A stretch of 64,000 nt of DNA from G942493375 sp942493375 (GCA_942493375.1 OW818698.1:1178001-1242000); one strand, 5' to 3'. Numbered from the stretch's first letter, positions 45,701-55,165 are shown. Made by a program: numbers and translations. The notes: generated by a model from the letters alone, not told the origin.

Positions 45701-47246
45701 ATCTGATGTTAAGGATACACGGGAGTTTTCGGATGCTCTGCAGGCGGAGGTTGGGGTTGTTCCGGATGGAGTGCAAAACACTGTACTTGCCGGGGGTGCA
45801 GTCGGACAGAAAGTCACGATTCCCCTGGTGCTGCCTCAGGACAGGATAGAACCAGCGACTACGGTATCCATCAACATACATGCAGGCCTGGCTCAGATCA
45901 TAGAGGACCTGGTTTCATCCGTAAACGATGATGGCATGTATTCACCTACAGGACCATCCGACATTCTGCTGGCTTTGTCTGTATCGAATAGACTAAATAC
46001 AAAGAGAGATATCAGAGAAGCTCTGAGTGCAATATACGCCAGGCATTATGGCGGTGGTGGATCCGAGTACTGGGATACCACATCCGACCCGGGACTCACA
46101 GCTGTAGTATTGACTTCAATGCAGCGTGCGAAAGAGCGTGGCATTCAGGTAAACGCTGAAGTCCTTCATAATAATCGACAACAGATCAAACAATGGCTCA
46201 AAGAAGAGAACTTGTGGGAGCGTATGGCTTTGCTGGCTTCAGTTGGAGCTCCATATAGCAAATCCTCAGAATCCTACTACCTGACAAAGATCCATGCGAA
46301 AGGGATGTATTTATCTTCATTTGCACAGTTGACTCTGGCGGAAGCATATTTCAAGCAGCATAAGGAAGACTGGGCAAGGGAGACAGCTGCAAAGGTGTTG
46401 GAGAGTGCAGTGATTGGTCCGGATACAGCCTATATCCCAGCCGGAGAACGTCCCGGATGGTCTGCAAGCACGGTTGAGACCACTGCCCAGGCTCTGGTCC
46501 TTTTGGCAAAACTCCCATTCCGGGAGGAACTACTGCCCAAACTGGCGCAATGGCTGGCGGAGGAAAGTCAGACAGCCTATTTGTCCGGACACGAAAAGGC
46601 ATTGGCAGCCTATGCACTGCGGTGTTATATAGACAAGCACCCCCAGCCTGCTAACTTAGGGACACCGACTGTTGCAGTCAATGGAGTCAGCCTTGGGGTA
46701 GTTCCAGTTAAAGGAAAGTCCGCCACTATAACAGTTCCCACAGGAATGCTCAAAGACAGCGGGAACACCATTGTAATAGAACGGGATGGCCTGGGGGAGG
46801 TCTTCTACTCTGTTAAGGCACGGGTATTCGTTCCGGTGAGTGCAGAATCACGCGACGGCATGCGGGTCTTGCGCAAGTATGAAGTTCAAAACTCTTCCGG
46901 GTTATGGGAAGAGATGAAAGGCAGCATCCACACATCCGACCATGTAAGGTGCACAGTAGTTGTGTGGCCAAACGACCGTCCGGATGTCATTCGGGTTACT
47001 GAGCCAATACCATCGGGTTTCGAATATGTCGAGTCTGGCTACAGCGGATACAGCACCTACGAAGACATCCGCGATGGGGCAGTTATACATTATATGACCG
47101 CAGACAAAGACCCTGTGTTCTTCAGATACTACCTGCGTCCTGAATCCGAAGGAGTATTCCAAGCCCTCCCAGCCTCAGCCGAAGCAATCCGCAGACCAGC
47201 AGTAAAAGGCAACTCGGAAGCGACTTTATTTACGGTGAAGGGATAG
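42771..47246 (+). CDS. Alpha-2-macroglobulin-like protein lacking the thioester motif
   Basis: The 1491-residue protein has a signal peptide (LFALLLSMVLAGQSAAG) without a lipobox, so it is exported and probably soluble. MG domains follow, with the family segment TDRPVYRPGQTVNYKAILR near residue 245 and repeated YRPGAKAEYVIHT/YKPGEIIQAF units. The diagnostic A2M block is near residue 840 (FWSAQLTTDKTGASKVSFDL then PDNLTKWRVVARA), and a helical thioester-like domain spans about 1045-1290. The C-terminal receptor-like domain includes VTEPIPSGFEYVES. Bacterial relatives trap proteases in the periplasm. Where the CxEQ thioester is expected (near residue 1050-1065) the sequence reads NDDGMYSPTGPSDILL, so covalent capture is unlikely. 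AAAGG precedes the ATG. Confidence 0.88.
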   Translation: MKISGWLFALLLSMVLAGQSAAGVRKEVSIWVTGDAAPGTKAIFVVNTTNVASVHVSAHRIKDITKVPSGDYDIIERYVERKPVKEWDIKFGPGHISYGSSQRDIYRHKQTDLSALSPGMYVLTAKGGYEVARALVNITNLSVVVKRSQKQTLVWVTDATKHNVVSGARVALMFANSYSKKNAKGKEVNYYTSRTLTTGITGPDGICIIKNPKAKCNVILVSRGSDQALAGCDDVEGDGELVGHMQTDRPVYRPGQTVNYKAILRLTKGRGYTPVSDTMCRVILKDRNDIAIDESSIKTNALGTFAGSFEIPSEAATGDYSILIKVGKKEDSHSFTVAAYRKPEYKVTVTPAQKRYLSGQNVVFKVNAAYYFGANVQQASVSYQVRQSKVSEWEDPESIEWLADNYKSTYPDDNMKIVSQDQVSTDDSGNASISVKTSPGAPDSVYYITCNVTDSSNREVVEKSKVTVYSAGLKVGVVAGKDLVMIGSNIPIQLKVTDLDGRPAASNITLSTNSLVWDKKAKAYKTKQFSSTTVAVSSKGTAAAIVPAKTEGELVITAIAKDKDGRKTKASASVWVAGIDAKKIDTRKPPKVIVRLNKASYKPGEIIQAFGTTTFADRPLLVTAEGLDVFKYVVIPAGKRTFKWSIPASLDMTPNAFVQATQWSSRKTISDTAKVKITDPSRKLQVKIEPNQQIYRPGAKAEYVIHTLDEHGKPVQAEVSLVAVDESIYAIQSDKTPDLYNTYWGLKPNRVNTSIFSVSDMGNRPFITGGVRVFAFSPGRRYSIHPMMGMPVFHVNGATGKDWQPSPDAYGSVAFLSDYDLTIKSKIGIAPVRQTFADTAFWSAQLTTDKTGASKVSFDLPDNLTKWRVVARAVTSDTRVGTGSTTTQVTRPVTFRLSTPRQFVKGDSLILTGTINNRTNEEHQFIVSISAVGLTIDGEAEQKITITANREGTVQWTVKADSLPENGKAVINGQAYASDVKDTREFSDALQAEVGVVPDGVQNTVLAGGAVGQKVTIPLVLPQDRIEPATTVSINIHAGLAQIIEDLVSSVNDDGMYSPTGPSDILLALSVSNRLNTKRDIREALSAIYARHYGGGGSEYWDTTSDPGLTAVVLTSMQRAKERGIQVNAEVLHNNRQQIKQWLKEENLWERMALLASVGAPYSKSSESYYLTKIHAKGMYLSSFAQLTLAEAYFKQHKEDWARETAAKVLESAVIGPDTAYIPAGERPGWSASTVETTAQALVLLAKLPFREELLPKLAQWLAEESQTAYLSGHEKALAAYALRCYIDKHPQPANLGTPTVAVNGVSLGVVPVKGKSATITVPTGMLKDSGNTIVIERDGLGEVFYSVKARVFVPVSAESRDGMRVLRKYEVQNSSGLWEEMKGSIHTSDHVRCTVVVWPNDRPDVIRVTEPIPSGFEYVESGYSGYSTYEDIRDGAVIHYMTADKDPVFFRYYLRPESEGVFQALPASAEAIRRPAVKGNSEATLFTVKG

Positions 47247-47372
47247 GCTTTAGCTTTAGGCTTTAGGCTTTAGGCTTTAGGCTTTAGGGAAAGCTAACAT
47301 GGATGTACAGGATGGACAGGATATTACTATCATTATTATCCTGTCTGTCCTGTTCATCCATGTGGATAATTC
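47247..47372. repeat. GGCTTTA tandem heptamers and an inverted GGACAGGATA repeat
   Basis: From 47247 to 47288 the unit TTTAGGC is repeated about six times. It is followed at 47299-47325 by ATGGATGTACAGGATGGACA and its inverted partner (TGTCTGTCCTGTTCATCCAT) at 47341-47363, giving a long hairpin between the convergent macroglobulin-like gene and the next minus-strand gene. Confidence 0.8.
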
Positions 47373-47392
47373 ATGACACATGTCTACAAAGA

Positions 47393-48796
47393 TTAGCGGA
47401 CCACTATTTTTAGACTGGATTTAACGATACCGCCGAAAGGGCCTATGTCTATACTGGCATCGATTATGTAACTGCCTGGCTTTAAGTTTGGAGGTACTCG
47501 TACGGTTGAATACATCTCATACTGTGTGAAGGTGCTCTTTCCTTGCATAATAACTTTTCCATTTAAGTCCTTTACAGCAACTACAGGTAAGATATCTTTG
47601 GAATAGGTTGAATACCGCTCTACAAGGTCCAGGTTGTAGCCTTTGTCCGTACGGATGTATAGAAATATTTCCTGTTGCTTGCCTCTTACAAGTTCCACCG
47701 GTTTGATGAATATCAGTGGCTGCCCACCAGGCGTAATATTCACTGTCTCTCCCTGGTTCACACTGAACGGTCTTGTATCGGAAGCATATAGATACCATCT
47801 AGTGTTCTTCTTCGAATCATATGACTCGCTTTGCATGGTAAACCCTTTGTAAACACCTGCCGGCACGACCATTGGAGAACCGTCTTCATTATTTGTGAAT
47901 GGCAATGTGCTGCCGGTAATCTCTATTCGGAAGTCTTTGAACTCCTTCCCCCTCAGTGACCAGGGGGAAATGATAACACTTCCTGTCGGACCGATGTATG
48001 GTTGAACTTCCAGACTCTCCCCGGTAGGATCGGCTTTCAAACTATACAATTTATTATCAATACTCTCCGCTGAGCCAAAATAGAAGCTGTCCTTGAAGAC
48101 CTCCACAATGTCACCCATATGTTCATCAGGATTCCAGAAGAAATAGATCATGTCATTTGTGCAATCATTGCTCCGTTGGCTTCCGTATCTATCATCGCCA
48201 TCGCAATCCACCAGAGCGAACTTCACCTTTCCTTTATTGGTATTGACCTCACCCTCCCAGAATCCCTGCAGGTGTACCCAGCCAACTTCTCCTTTACCAA
48301 GAGTCATAAACTCTAAAGCGATGAGATTGGGATTTCGCGTATTCGGAAAGAGGAGCTTCACCGGCACCGTCACATCTGCCTCGTACACTGAACCAGCAGC
48401 GGAGCAGTCAACTTTGTATGCATCTGAGAAGTCATTGTCACGATTGGCGTCCAGGTAAAGTATGTCGTAATCCTTGCCTGTCCCTCTCGACTCATCCATC
48501 ACAAACGGTAATGATCCTGTATCACCGCTGCCTATTGTCCCATAACAAGGATTTCGGGACGAAAAACCAGGCAGATTCTTCAATTCAGATGGGAGTTGTT
48601 TGTAAACTCTCAACGCAAGCGAACCAAATGCAACACGCAGTTCCTGAGCTCTCTCCGGTATCTTCCACACGGTCTTATATATGCCGGGTGTTAAAACAAG
48701 GCCTTTTGGAGTCGTCTGGTAATTATCCGACGCAACCACAACGACTGATACGAGAAGCATAAATAATACAAAGACTATGCAAATGATTTTCTTCAT
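47393..48796 (-). CDS. Secreted protein of unknown function
   Basis: With the ATG at 48796 the protein has 467 residues and a clear signal peptide (MKKIICIVFVLFMLLVSVVVVAS). The N-terminal half has LDANRDNDFSDA and LVDCDGDDRYGS, acidic loops resembling calcium-binding (dockerin- or EF-like) Asp-rich turns. The C-terminal part is beta-rich (YIIDASIDIGPFGGIVKSSL). No family is recognised. It follows the helical-repeat gene (48850-50532) by 53 bases on the same strand, so they are likely co-transcribed. Upstream in-frame codons to 48853 lack a ribosome binding site. Confidence 0.6.
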   Translation of the reverse strand: MKKIICIVFVLFMLLVSVVVVASDNYQTTPKGLVLTPGIYKTVWKIPERAQELRVAFGSLALRVYKQLPSELKNLPGFSSRNPCYGTIGSGDTGSLPFVMDESRGTGKDYDILYLDANRDNDFSDAYKVDCSAAGSVYEADVTVPVKLLFPNTRNPNLIALEFMTLGKGEVGWVHLQGFWEGEVNTNKGKVKFALVDCDGDDRYGSQRSNDCTNDMIYFFWNPDEHMGDIVEVFKDSFYFGSAESIDNKLYSLKADPTGESLEVQPYIGPTGSVIISPWSLRGKEFKDFRIEITGSTLPFTNNEDGSPMVVPAGVYKGFTMQSESYDSKKNTRWYLYASDTRPFSVNQGETVNITPGGQPLIFIKPVELVRGKQQEIFLYIRTDKGYNLDLVERYSTYSKDILPVVAVKDLNGKVIMQGKSTFTQYEMYSTVRVPPNLKPGSYIIDASIDIGPFGGIVKSSLKIVVR

Positions 48797-48849
48797 AATA
48801 TGGCCCTTTCGGATGTAGATACTAAAAGCAGACATATTCCGCCGTGGAT

Positions 48850-50532
48850 TCAAAACCTGGGACCAGGGAGTATGGCTTCAGCTATCTCAGTTAGCTCTGT
48901 GGCTGCTAGTGCCGGTTTCTGTTTATGGGCGATAATAGCGGCTTGCTTGAACATGCTTAGCGCTTCTGGTCGTCCTTCTTTCAGATACTGCTTTCCTATT
49001 TTTCGCCATACCTCGATTTTGCTGCAGGGATGCGTCATGCATCCAATTATTCGTTTCGCAGCAGGCAGGTTTCTGCTGGACAGGCTGACAGCCACAGACA
49101 CTGCAACCGTGTCCCTTTCATTCCCGATGTCACTATCTATCAGTTGTGGTATTAATGCTTCGCCATGCTGGGGATCAGCTAGAATCTGCTCTGCAAGGAA
49201 TTTTTGTTTCAATTCGTTTTTCAGACTGTCGCCACCGAATGCCAAGGCAAAGGCGAGTGACTGTTCACGGTCTCTCTTTGCCAACGGCTTGATCACATAT
49301 TCCATAACGTTCGTATCCGGGCTGTGCACCTGTTTAGCATATTCTCTTGTCAGGTTCACTGCACGCTGCGTGTCAATCAAGGCGACCCCGGCTAGATACC
49401 AACCGAGGGATTCTGCGAAGTAACCTCCAAGGTCCTCTGCTTTGATCATGTGCGATGGGTCAAGGCGCACAGCCTCCTGATAGAACGATTCGGCTTTCTG
49501 TATATCGACAAACGCCCAGGCCCCAGCTAAATCAGTCATACGCCAGGCCCACATTCCCCGACGCTCTGATTTCGCAGTCAAAGTCGGCTCCTCCAGCATT
49601 TCTCTAGCGCTCTCAACATCCGCTTGCGATACTAAATAAGCTATGCTGACAAAGAGAGACTTCCGATCACTGGGATCCTGCACTTTCTTAGCTGCGACTA
49701 CCGACTCCTTTGCCAGTTTCCTGGCTAGCGCAGGATTGCGAGACACCATCGCATCAGAAATACGAGCCAGAGACTGAGACTTCGTTTCCGCTCCCTGGAT
49801 GCGCCGCGCCAATCTGAGCGCTTCATCTGGTTTAACCAAGCAGATTGCATCTACAATTAGACCCAATGAACGGTCTATCTCCTCGCGGGATTGGAGATAG
49901 ACTAACAGGCTCTCGGCTGTCTTATAATTGTCATCTGCCAGGTCACTTATCACTCCGGTGATTACAACATCATGGTTTATGTTCTTCACTTTCTTGATGA
50001 ACCTAATCGCCGAAATTGGATCGACACGGGCTATTTCCTGGACAGCATAGGCAGTCTGATCCTCCCGGGTTTGGGGGTTCTTGATTGCATTGAGCATGTA
50101 GATACCTTGGACTGGATTGAATTGGGCTACATCCTTTGGTAGATCCGAACAAAGAGAATTGCGCCAGTATTCGTCCGGAAAATGTGCTGCCAAATATCTC
50201 GCTTTTGCCGGGTCAACACCAGCCCAACCCTGTTCGATAATTGACCCTTGCACGGTATGCCGGTCGTTCACATCAGATATCTTACCGCTGATTCGCCAGG
50301 CTTCGTTGAGACACCTGACCGCTTGCTTCTTATCGATCCGTATCCAGGCTGTCCCTATTTGTTGTAACGCATCAGCACGTCTATAGTTAACAGGCTCTTT
50401 AGTCGCTGACTTCTCAGCAGCACGAAGCAGAGAGACTGCATATGTGTTAATCTCTCTACCGCTGCACGATGCATTTGAAGCTACTAACAACACAGCAAAC
50501 AAAACTATTCCGGGAATCCATCTTTTCTGCAT
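48850..50532 (-). CDS. Exported helical-repeat (TPR/HEAT-like) protein
   Basis: The 560-residue protein has a signal peptide (WIPGIVLFAVLLVASNASC; the Cys could also be a lipobox, though the preceding residues are not ideal). The rest is built of about twelve helical pairs with a recurring pattern like PxxAxRLAxxIxxxxxKxxxLxxIxxA, for example KPDEALRLARRIQGAETKSQ and NPALARKLAKESVVAAKKVQ. Such arrays are protein-binding scaffolds. AGGAG lies 10 bases before the ATG. It is the first gene of a two-gene unit with 47393-48796. Function unknown. Confidence 0.6.
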   Translation of the reverse strand: MQKRWIPGIVLFAVLLVASNASCSGREINTYAVSLLRAAEKSATKEPVNYRRADALQQIGTAWIRIDKKQAVRCLNEAWRISGKISDVNDRHTVQGSIIEQGWAGVDPAKARYLAAHFPDEYWRNSLCSDLPKDVAQFNPVQGIYMLNAIKNPQTREDQTAYAVQEIARVDPISAIRFIKKVKNINHDVVITGVISDLADDNYKTAESLLVYLQSREEIDRSLGLIVDAICLVKPDEALRLARRIQGAETKSQSLARISDAMVSRNPALARKLAKESVVAAKKVQDPSDRKSLFVSIAYLVSQADVESAREMLEEPTLTAKSERRGMWAWRMTDLAGAWAFVDIQKAESFYQEAVRLDPSHMIKAEDLGGYFAESLGWYLAGVALIDTQRAVNLTREYAKQVHSPDTNVMEYVIKPLAKRDREQSLAFALAFGGDSLKNELKQKFLAEQILADPQHGEALIPQLIDSDIGNERDTVAVSVAVSLSSRNLPAAKRIIGCMTHPCSKIEVWRKIGKQYLKEGRPEALSMFKQAAIIAHKQKPALAATELTEIAEAILPGPRF

Positions 50533-50729
50533 TCCAGCACATCTCCTCAGTATATTTACTACCGATAAACTGTGTGCATAAAGTCATTGTTACGACGACC
50601 ATTTACTACATCCTGTTCCAGGGGCAATTTGCTGCAGATAGCGCTTGCATATACGGGGTGTTAACAGAGCATCGTTTTCATCATTCTACATACATAGCGC
50701 ACATTCGGATTCGCAACTGACATTCCCTT

Positions 50730-50791
50730 GTCATTCTGAGCGCAGCGAAGAATCTCGTATAAGACAGATTCTTCGCTGCGCTCAGAATGAC
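50730..50791. repeat. Perfect 26-bp hairpin, GTCATTCTGAGCGCAGCGAA family
   Basis: Arms 50730-50755 and 50766-50791 are exact inverted copies around 10 bases. They are related to the arms at 33327-33443. The hairpin lies directly behind the stop of the isomerase-like gene at 50798 and may also act as its terminator. The remaining gap 50533-50729 holds no visible gene. Confidence 0.85.
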
Positions 50792-50797
50792 AGGATG

Positions 50798-51685
50798 CTA
50801 AAGCGCGATTCCTTCTGCTTGCGCTACTGAACGGATGTGGGTTGCGGCTTGGTCGTAGTCGGATTCGGATGCGAGGTGTTCTATCATGTATGGGACGGTG
50901 TGGGGGAGGTTGTGGAGTTCTCGGATGTTGGCTGCTATGTCCAGGTTTCCCTGGCCGGGCATTACTTCCTCCAGGATGACACTGATTGCCGGTTGGCGCA
51001 TTGCGATGTCTTTGGCGTGTGCTGAGACTATGCGGTCTCCGAATAACTTGACGCACTCCCGCATTATATCTCCACTGGTCCAGTAGGCACGTGGGGAGTT
51101 TATGAGGTTTACCAGGTCCATGTGGACCCCGAATTGTTTTCGGTCTACTGCAGCAACCAGTTTTGCGATCATCTCCGGGGAGTCTATTACGTTGAACGGG
51201 AATATCTCATAGCAAAAATGCGCTGTTTTTGGCTTGACGGTGTCTATGAAGTAACGGGCCATCTCTACTGCTTCGTCGAATGCTTCGGCTGAGAAGTTCC
51301 GCGCTGCGTGGGCTGAGCTGCCGTTTCCGTGGATGTAGGAACCGAATATATCTACAGCACATCCTGCTCCAAGCTCTTCTGCCAGTGCCAGTGAATCGAC
51401 CATTTGCTGCCGGGTCTGTTCACGCGTTTGCTTGTCGGTATCTACCAGGTTCTCCCAGTAACCTACCTCGGCAATTACTATGTCTGCCTGTTCAAATGCA
51501 CTCCTGATAGCTCGTATTTTTTCGGAGTCATTCAGGCTGACCTGCGGGGCATAAGCTGCGGTGTAGCCTTTAGCTTTGTGTGCATTGACCAGAATTTCGG
51601 GGTCATCGGCTGCAATCCCGTGGCTTTCACCGGCTCCAGCTGCTTTTGTATCGCTTAAGAATATCGGTCCACCGAGTCTAATCAT
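50798..51685 (-). CDS. Sugar phosphate isomerase/epimerase-like TIM-barrel protein
   Basis: The 295 residues belong to the AP-endonuclease-2/xylose-isomerase-like superfamily. AHFCYEIFPFNVIDS carries a Glu, FGVHMDLVNLINSP carries His and Asp, and DRIVSAHAKDI a further His and Asp, the metal site on successive barrel strands. Members isomerise or epimerise sugars, keto-sugars or inositols in the cytoplasm. The start overlaps the end of the upstream Gfo/Idh/MocA gene by 8 bases, a sign of one operon and linked steps: oxidation at one carbon, then isomerisation. Substrate unknown. Confidence 0.88.
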   Translation of the reverse strand: MIRLGGPIFLSDTKAAGAGESHGIAADDPEILVNAHKAKGYTAAYAPQVSLNDSEKIRAIRSAFEQADIVIAEVGYWENLVDTDKQTREQTRQQMVDSLALAEELGAGCAVDIFGSYIHGNGSSAHAARNFSAEAFDEAVEMARYFIDTVKPKTAHFCYEIFPFNVIDSPEMIAKLVAAVDRKQFGVHMDLVNLINSPRAYWTSGDIMRECVKLFGDRIVSAHAKDIAMRQPAISVILEEVMPGQGNLDIAANIRELHNLPHTVPYMIEHLASESDYDQAATHIRSVAQAEGIAL

Positions 51686-52757
51686 TTTTCACCACCAGTT
51701 CCGGACATTCCGGGAGCTCAGCATTCAGTCGCGTGAGAATATCATCGCAGACCGATGGATCAAGAGGCATATCCACACGCCGGTTGTCCAAAGCACTCAG
51801 ACACAAAGCCTCCATTATTTCATAGCCGTGGTATGTGATATCTATATTACAGGGGTGGACTTTCGTATCATCATCCAGCCAGTCAGCCAGATCCCGCGCA
51901 AATAGAGGCTGGAGACGTGTGTTTGCTTGAACTTCCCATAGGTCATCCGCCTCGAACTGGACTTCACCACCGGTAGCAGAATTACAAGCGCCCCAGCGTC
52001 CATCGGTATCACACCAGGCATACCCCTTGTCCCCATGGACAGTCAGGCGATTGTCTACCCAGTATTTGTCCGGAGTCATATGAGAATCTGAGAGTCTACC
52101 GAACTCCACGAATGAACGGACTCCGTTATCCGATGCAAACTGCCCCATTACATAATCAGGAGATGGATGGGAATCCTCCAGCATCTTTTTCCCGTGAACG
52201 TGCCCCACTACCCACTTTGCATGCCTGCCTCCATTGGCCCACAGGATATAGTAGACATAGTGGGTGCCAAGCTGTGCAAGGCCTGCCTGGCAGGTGGCAT
52301 CGATCCGGGAAATGGTCCCTACAGCTCCGGATTCTACGATTTCTTTGAGCTTTTGGAAGGACGTAAGGTATATGTGCTGATGTGAGACGGCAGTTTTGAT
52401 GTTGTGCTGCTTACACAGACTGGTTATCTGCCGGGCATCTGCAAGGGATGTTGCCATCGGTTTCTCAAACACCATTCCTTTGACAGCATATTTTGCAGCC
52501 AGTTCCACCATCTCAAGCCTGACATTTGGCTGGGTTGAGAAACAGAACACATCCGGTTTTGCCTCGGAAAGCATTTTCCCGGCATCTGTATACTGAGCGG
52601 GGGAAATGCCTAAACCACTTACTGCCTGCTGCATTTTTTCTGCATCGATATCGCAGACTGCAACAATTTCGAACCTGTCAGGATTTTTCAGCCAACTATC
52701 CAAGTGAACCACACCGCGACCACCGCAACCAACCTGTGCAACCCTGTATCTATTCAT
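51678..52757 (-). CDS. Gfo/Idh/MocA-family oxidoreductase
   Basis: The 359-residue NAD(P)-dependent enzyme has a Rossmann start (YRVAQVGCGGRGVVHLDSW), EKPMA near residue 95 and a long C-terminal substrate domain. It is only distantly like the 37925-38977 enzyme. GGGAGG lies 6 bases before the ATG. It overlaps the isomerase-like gene and is transcribed divergently from the GH67-like gene at 52900; the 142 bases between probably hold both promoters. That arrangement suggests a regulon for one sugar or uronic acid. Confidence 0.92.
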   Translation of the reverse strand: MNRYRVAQVGCGGRGVVHLDSWLKNPDRFEIVAVCDIDAEKMQQAVSGLGISPAQYTDAGKMLSEAKPDVFCFSTQPNVRLEMVELAAKYAVKGMVFEKPMATSLADARQITSLCKQHNIKTAVSHQHIYLTSFQKLKEIVESGAVGTISRIDATCQAGLAQLGTHYVYYILWANGGRHAKWVVGHVHGKKMLEDSHPSPDYVMGQFASDNGVRSFVEFGRLSDSHMTPDKYWVDNRLTVHGDKGYAWCDTDGRWGACNSATGGEVQFEADDLWEVQANTRLQPLFARDLADWLDDDTKVHPCNIDITYHGYEIMEALCLSALDNRRVDMPLDPSVCDDILTRLNAELPECPELVVKND

Positions 52758-52899
52758 AAATGCCTCCCATAGATCGAATGATTTTGTTGACTATCCACAT
52801 ACTTAGTGCAATACTGATATTCAATCACAATACGGTAATTAAGTCCACAAAGTGACTGGTCTAGAAACACATATATTTATTGTTTATCAGGGGGAATGT

Positions 52900-55131
52900 A
52901 TGTCAGAGTCTTCTGCACCTAATGGCACTATTTTTGAGAACCAACTGATCGAATCCGGGCTGGCGAAACTCGGAGTCGATGTCGATTGTGTAATCGTTAT
53001 CCCGGATGTCTGCGACATTGTTGAGAATACGGCTGCTGATATGCTGCAGGCGTTCTTTAGAAAGGTCGGCCTGAATATCGGGATCGTTCAGGAATCCGGA
53101 TCTACCGGCAAGAAGCGGTTTTTACTGGGTAGAGATGCAAATCTGAAAGCTATTACGGATTTTTGTGACAGTGGTGATCTGCAAATTCGTGATGTCTCCC
53201 CTGAGGATGACGGGTTCCATTTAAAGCAGATAGGGCAGGATTTTGTTATAGCTGGAGCAAACCCACGCGGTGTGCTTTATGGGGTGTATGCGTTTGAGGA
53301 CTTTGTCTGCGCAGGGGCGAACAACAAACTGGATATTAAGAAAGTCCCGTATTATCGCAAGCGGGGAAGCGGTCCGTGTTACAGTTTCAACTATAAAACA
53401 ATCCTGAATGAAGACTTCCCTGAGGAAAAAGCCATATTTCTCTCGCGCCTGGGAATCAATCAGATGACAGACCAGGGCGTGGGTGGGCATCTGGACAATT
53501 TCGTTAAGAGCGATGTGTTCCCATTTCAATATCCTCCAAATCCCGAGTTCCAGCGCAGAGTCAAAGCAATGACCACTATGTGCAAAAAGTACGGGATCGA
53601 TACTTACCTGTTTCTGGCTGCTCCAACCCTGCCGGCAGCATCAGGCAATTTAAGTGACTATCCGAAAGAAGTACTGGGGAGAGCCAAGCTTCCCTGGGGT
53701 GGAGACAAGAATAATCTGGAAACTACCCTATGCGTCAGTAGTCCCTTAACCCAGGAGTACCTCCGGGATATGATGAAGAAACTGGTGCGGGAATATCCGG
53801 ATTTGACGGGTGTGCAGTTATATAACATGGATGGCCAGGATTGGCTTTGCACTCCTGAATTATGCGATAACTGCATAGCTGTCTGCACGGATTCACCCTC
53901 CAACATACATAATCCCTGGGAGACCCAGGCTCTGCTGGTTACTACACTTGCTGAAGCAGCCCATGAGGAGAATCCGGATTTTGATTTCAAACTGTGGGGA
54001 GCGGTCCACTATAACGGTGAACACTTCGACAAAATGGTCCGTGCTGCAAAAGGCTATAATGGCCTCTTGAGTTCCTGGCCTGCATCTGACCGTACACTTA
54101 TGGTCCCGGATGCTGCAGTACCTGATCCTGCATTCATTATGTCGCAGAAAGTATGTGAAGAACGTGGTATTCCGTTCTATATGATCTGTGAAATGAACAA
54201 TCTTGAGCAGATCCCAAGAAGTCTACCGTTTCCTTTTCACGTGTGCTATGCCTTGAAAAAATACAAACTCTGGGATGTAAAATGCCTGACTGAGATTTTC
54301 GGAATAGTACCTGAACACAATTCCATAAATGCCGTGGTTACCAAAGAATTCGAGTGGAACCCGGATCAGGATGTAGAGGAGTTTCTATCAAACTTGTCAG
54401 TTCGTCAGTTTGGGCAGGCAGCCGGGAAACTGGTGTATCAGTCCTGGATAGAAATGAAGAGGGCATTTGATGTCTGGAATGATGAAACTGCCAGTCCATT
54501 TCCGCTTGCAGGAAGTCAGTTTAATTGCTGCATAGGAACATCAATTTCCGGGTTGCCTCCGACAATTCTTCCGGACGAATCTTATACCGGTATTATTGAT
54601 ATTCTGGCCAAGGTTGAGCCATGGTTTGCAGACGGATACGAAGAGTATAAGAAGCCTGCGTTTCTGGACAAGATGAAGCTGATGAACACCTGTCTGGCAC
54701 AAGCGGCTGATGTTGCAAAACAAGCTATTGAAGTGGCAAGTGATAAGGAGTTCATCGGCATTTGTTATTATGAGAGCTTGGACAGCCGTCCAACATGCAG
54801 AGAGTATGCAGAGATTAACTATGCCCCTATTGCCTTTGCAGATGCCATATGCAGGCAGCGGTGCGATATCATCCGTGCATATCATTTGCTTAAGGAATCT
54901 GAAACAGATAACCAAGAGTTGTATCTTGATCTTGTCCGTGAAGACATAGCAGTGCAGGAGAGTTTCTGCGATCTGCTGCTTGGTCTTGCAGAAAAGCAGC
55001 CATGCTATACACGGACCAGCATAGCAGAACCAGAGATATCAGACTTCCTGTGCAAGACAAGGGAAAAGATCGAAAAGCTGAAGGAATATCTAGATAACCA
55101 CGCCAATCAGGAGATTGGCGTTCCTGAGTAA
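52900..55131 (+). CDS. GH67/DUF4838-like glycosidase-type protein (cytoplasmic)
   Basis: Start at ATG 52900, with AGGGGGA upstream; 743 residues, no signal peptide. The N-terminal 130 residues resemble the alpha-glucuronidase/hexosaminidase N-domain, including GVLYGVYAFEDFV, followed by a TIM barrel beginning with FPEEKAIFLSRLGINQM. Putative active-site strands include GVQLYNMDGQDW, followed by a Cys cluster LCTPELCDNC, and DFDFKLWGAVHYNGEH. The C-terminal region is helical. The family links to alpha-glucuronidases but catalytic residues cannot be assigned. Likely acts on imported oligosaccharides. It precedes the 55166 gene by 34 bases and is divergent from the oxidoreductase/isomerase operon. 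Confidence 0.65.
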   Translation: MSESSAPNGTIFENQLIESGLAKLGVDVDCVIVIPDVCDIVENTAADMLQAFFRKVGLNIGIVQESGSTGKKRFLLGRDANLKAITDFCDSGDLQIRDVSPEDDGFHLKQIGQDFVIAGANPRGVLYGVYAFEDFVCAGANNKLDIKKVPYYRKRGSGPCYSFNYKTILNEDFPEEKAIFLSRLGINQMTDQGVGGHLDNFVKSDVFPFQYPPNPEFQRRVKAMTTMCKKYGIDTYLFLAAPTLPAASGNLSDYPKEVLGRAKLPWGGDKNNLETTLCVSSPLTQEYLRDMMKKLVREYPDLTGVQLYNMDGQDWLCTPELCDNCIAVCTDSPSNIHNPWETQALLVTTLAEAAHEENPDFDFKLWGAVHYNGEHFDKMVRAAKGYNGLLSSWPASDRTLMVPDAAVPDPAFIMSQKVCEERGIPFYMICEMNNLEQIPRSLPFPFHVCYALKKYKLWDVKCLTEIFGIVPEHNSINAVVTKEFEWNPDQDVEEFLSNLSVRQFGQAAGKLVYQSWIEMKRAFDVWNDETASPFPLAGSQFNCCIGTSISGLPPTILPDESYTGIIDILAKVEPWFADGYEEYKKPAFLDKMKLMNTCLAQAADVAKQAIEVASDKEFIGICYYESLDSRPTCREYAEINYAPIAFADAICRQRCDIIRAYHLLKESETDNQELYLDLVREDIAVQESFCDLLLGLAEKQPCYTRTSIAEPEISDFLCKTREKIEKLKEYLDNHANQEIGVPE

Positions 55132-55165
55132 TATATTTGGAACGGATTTGAAAGGATATTAACCA

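Noticed and set aside
47247..47290. Telomere-like repeat
   Set aside because: Only about six heptamer copies, internal between convergent genes; no replicon end is suggested.
48800..49423. 207-codon plus-strand frame
   Set aside because: Antisense to the helical-repeat gene 48850-50532; composition typical of a shadow frame.
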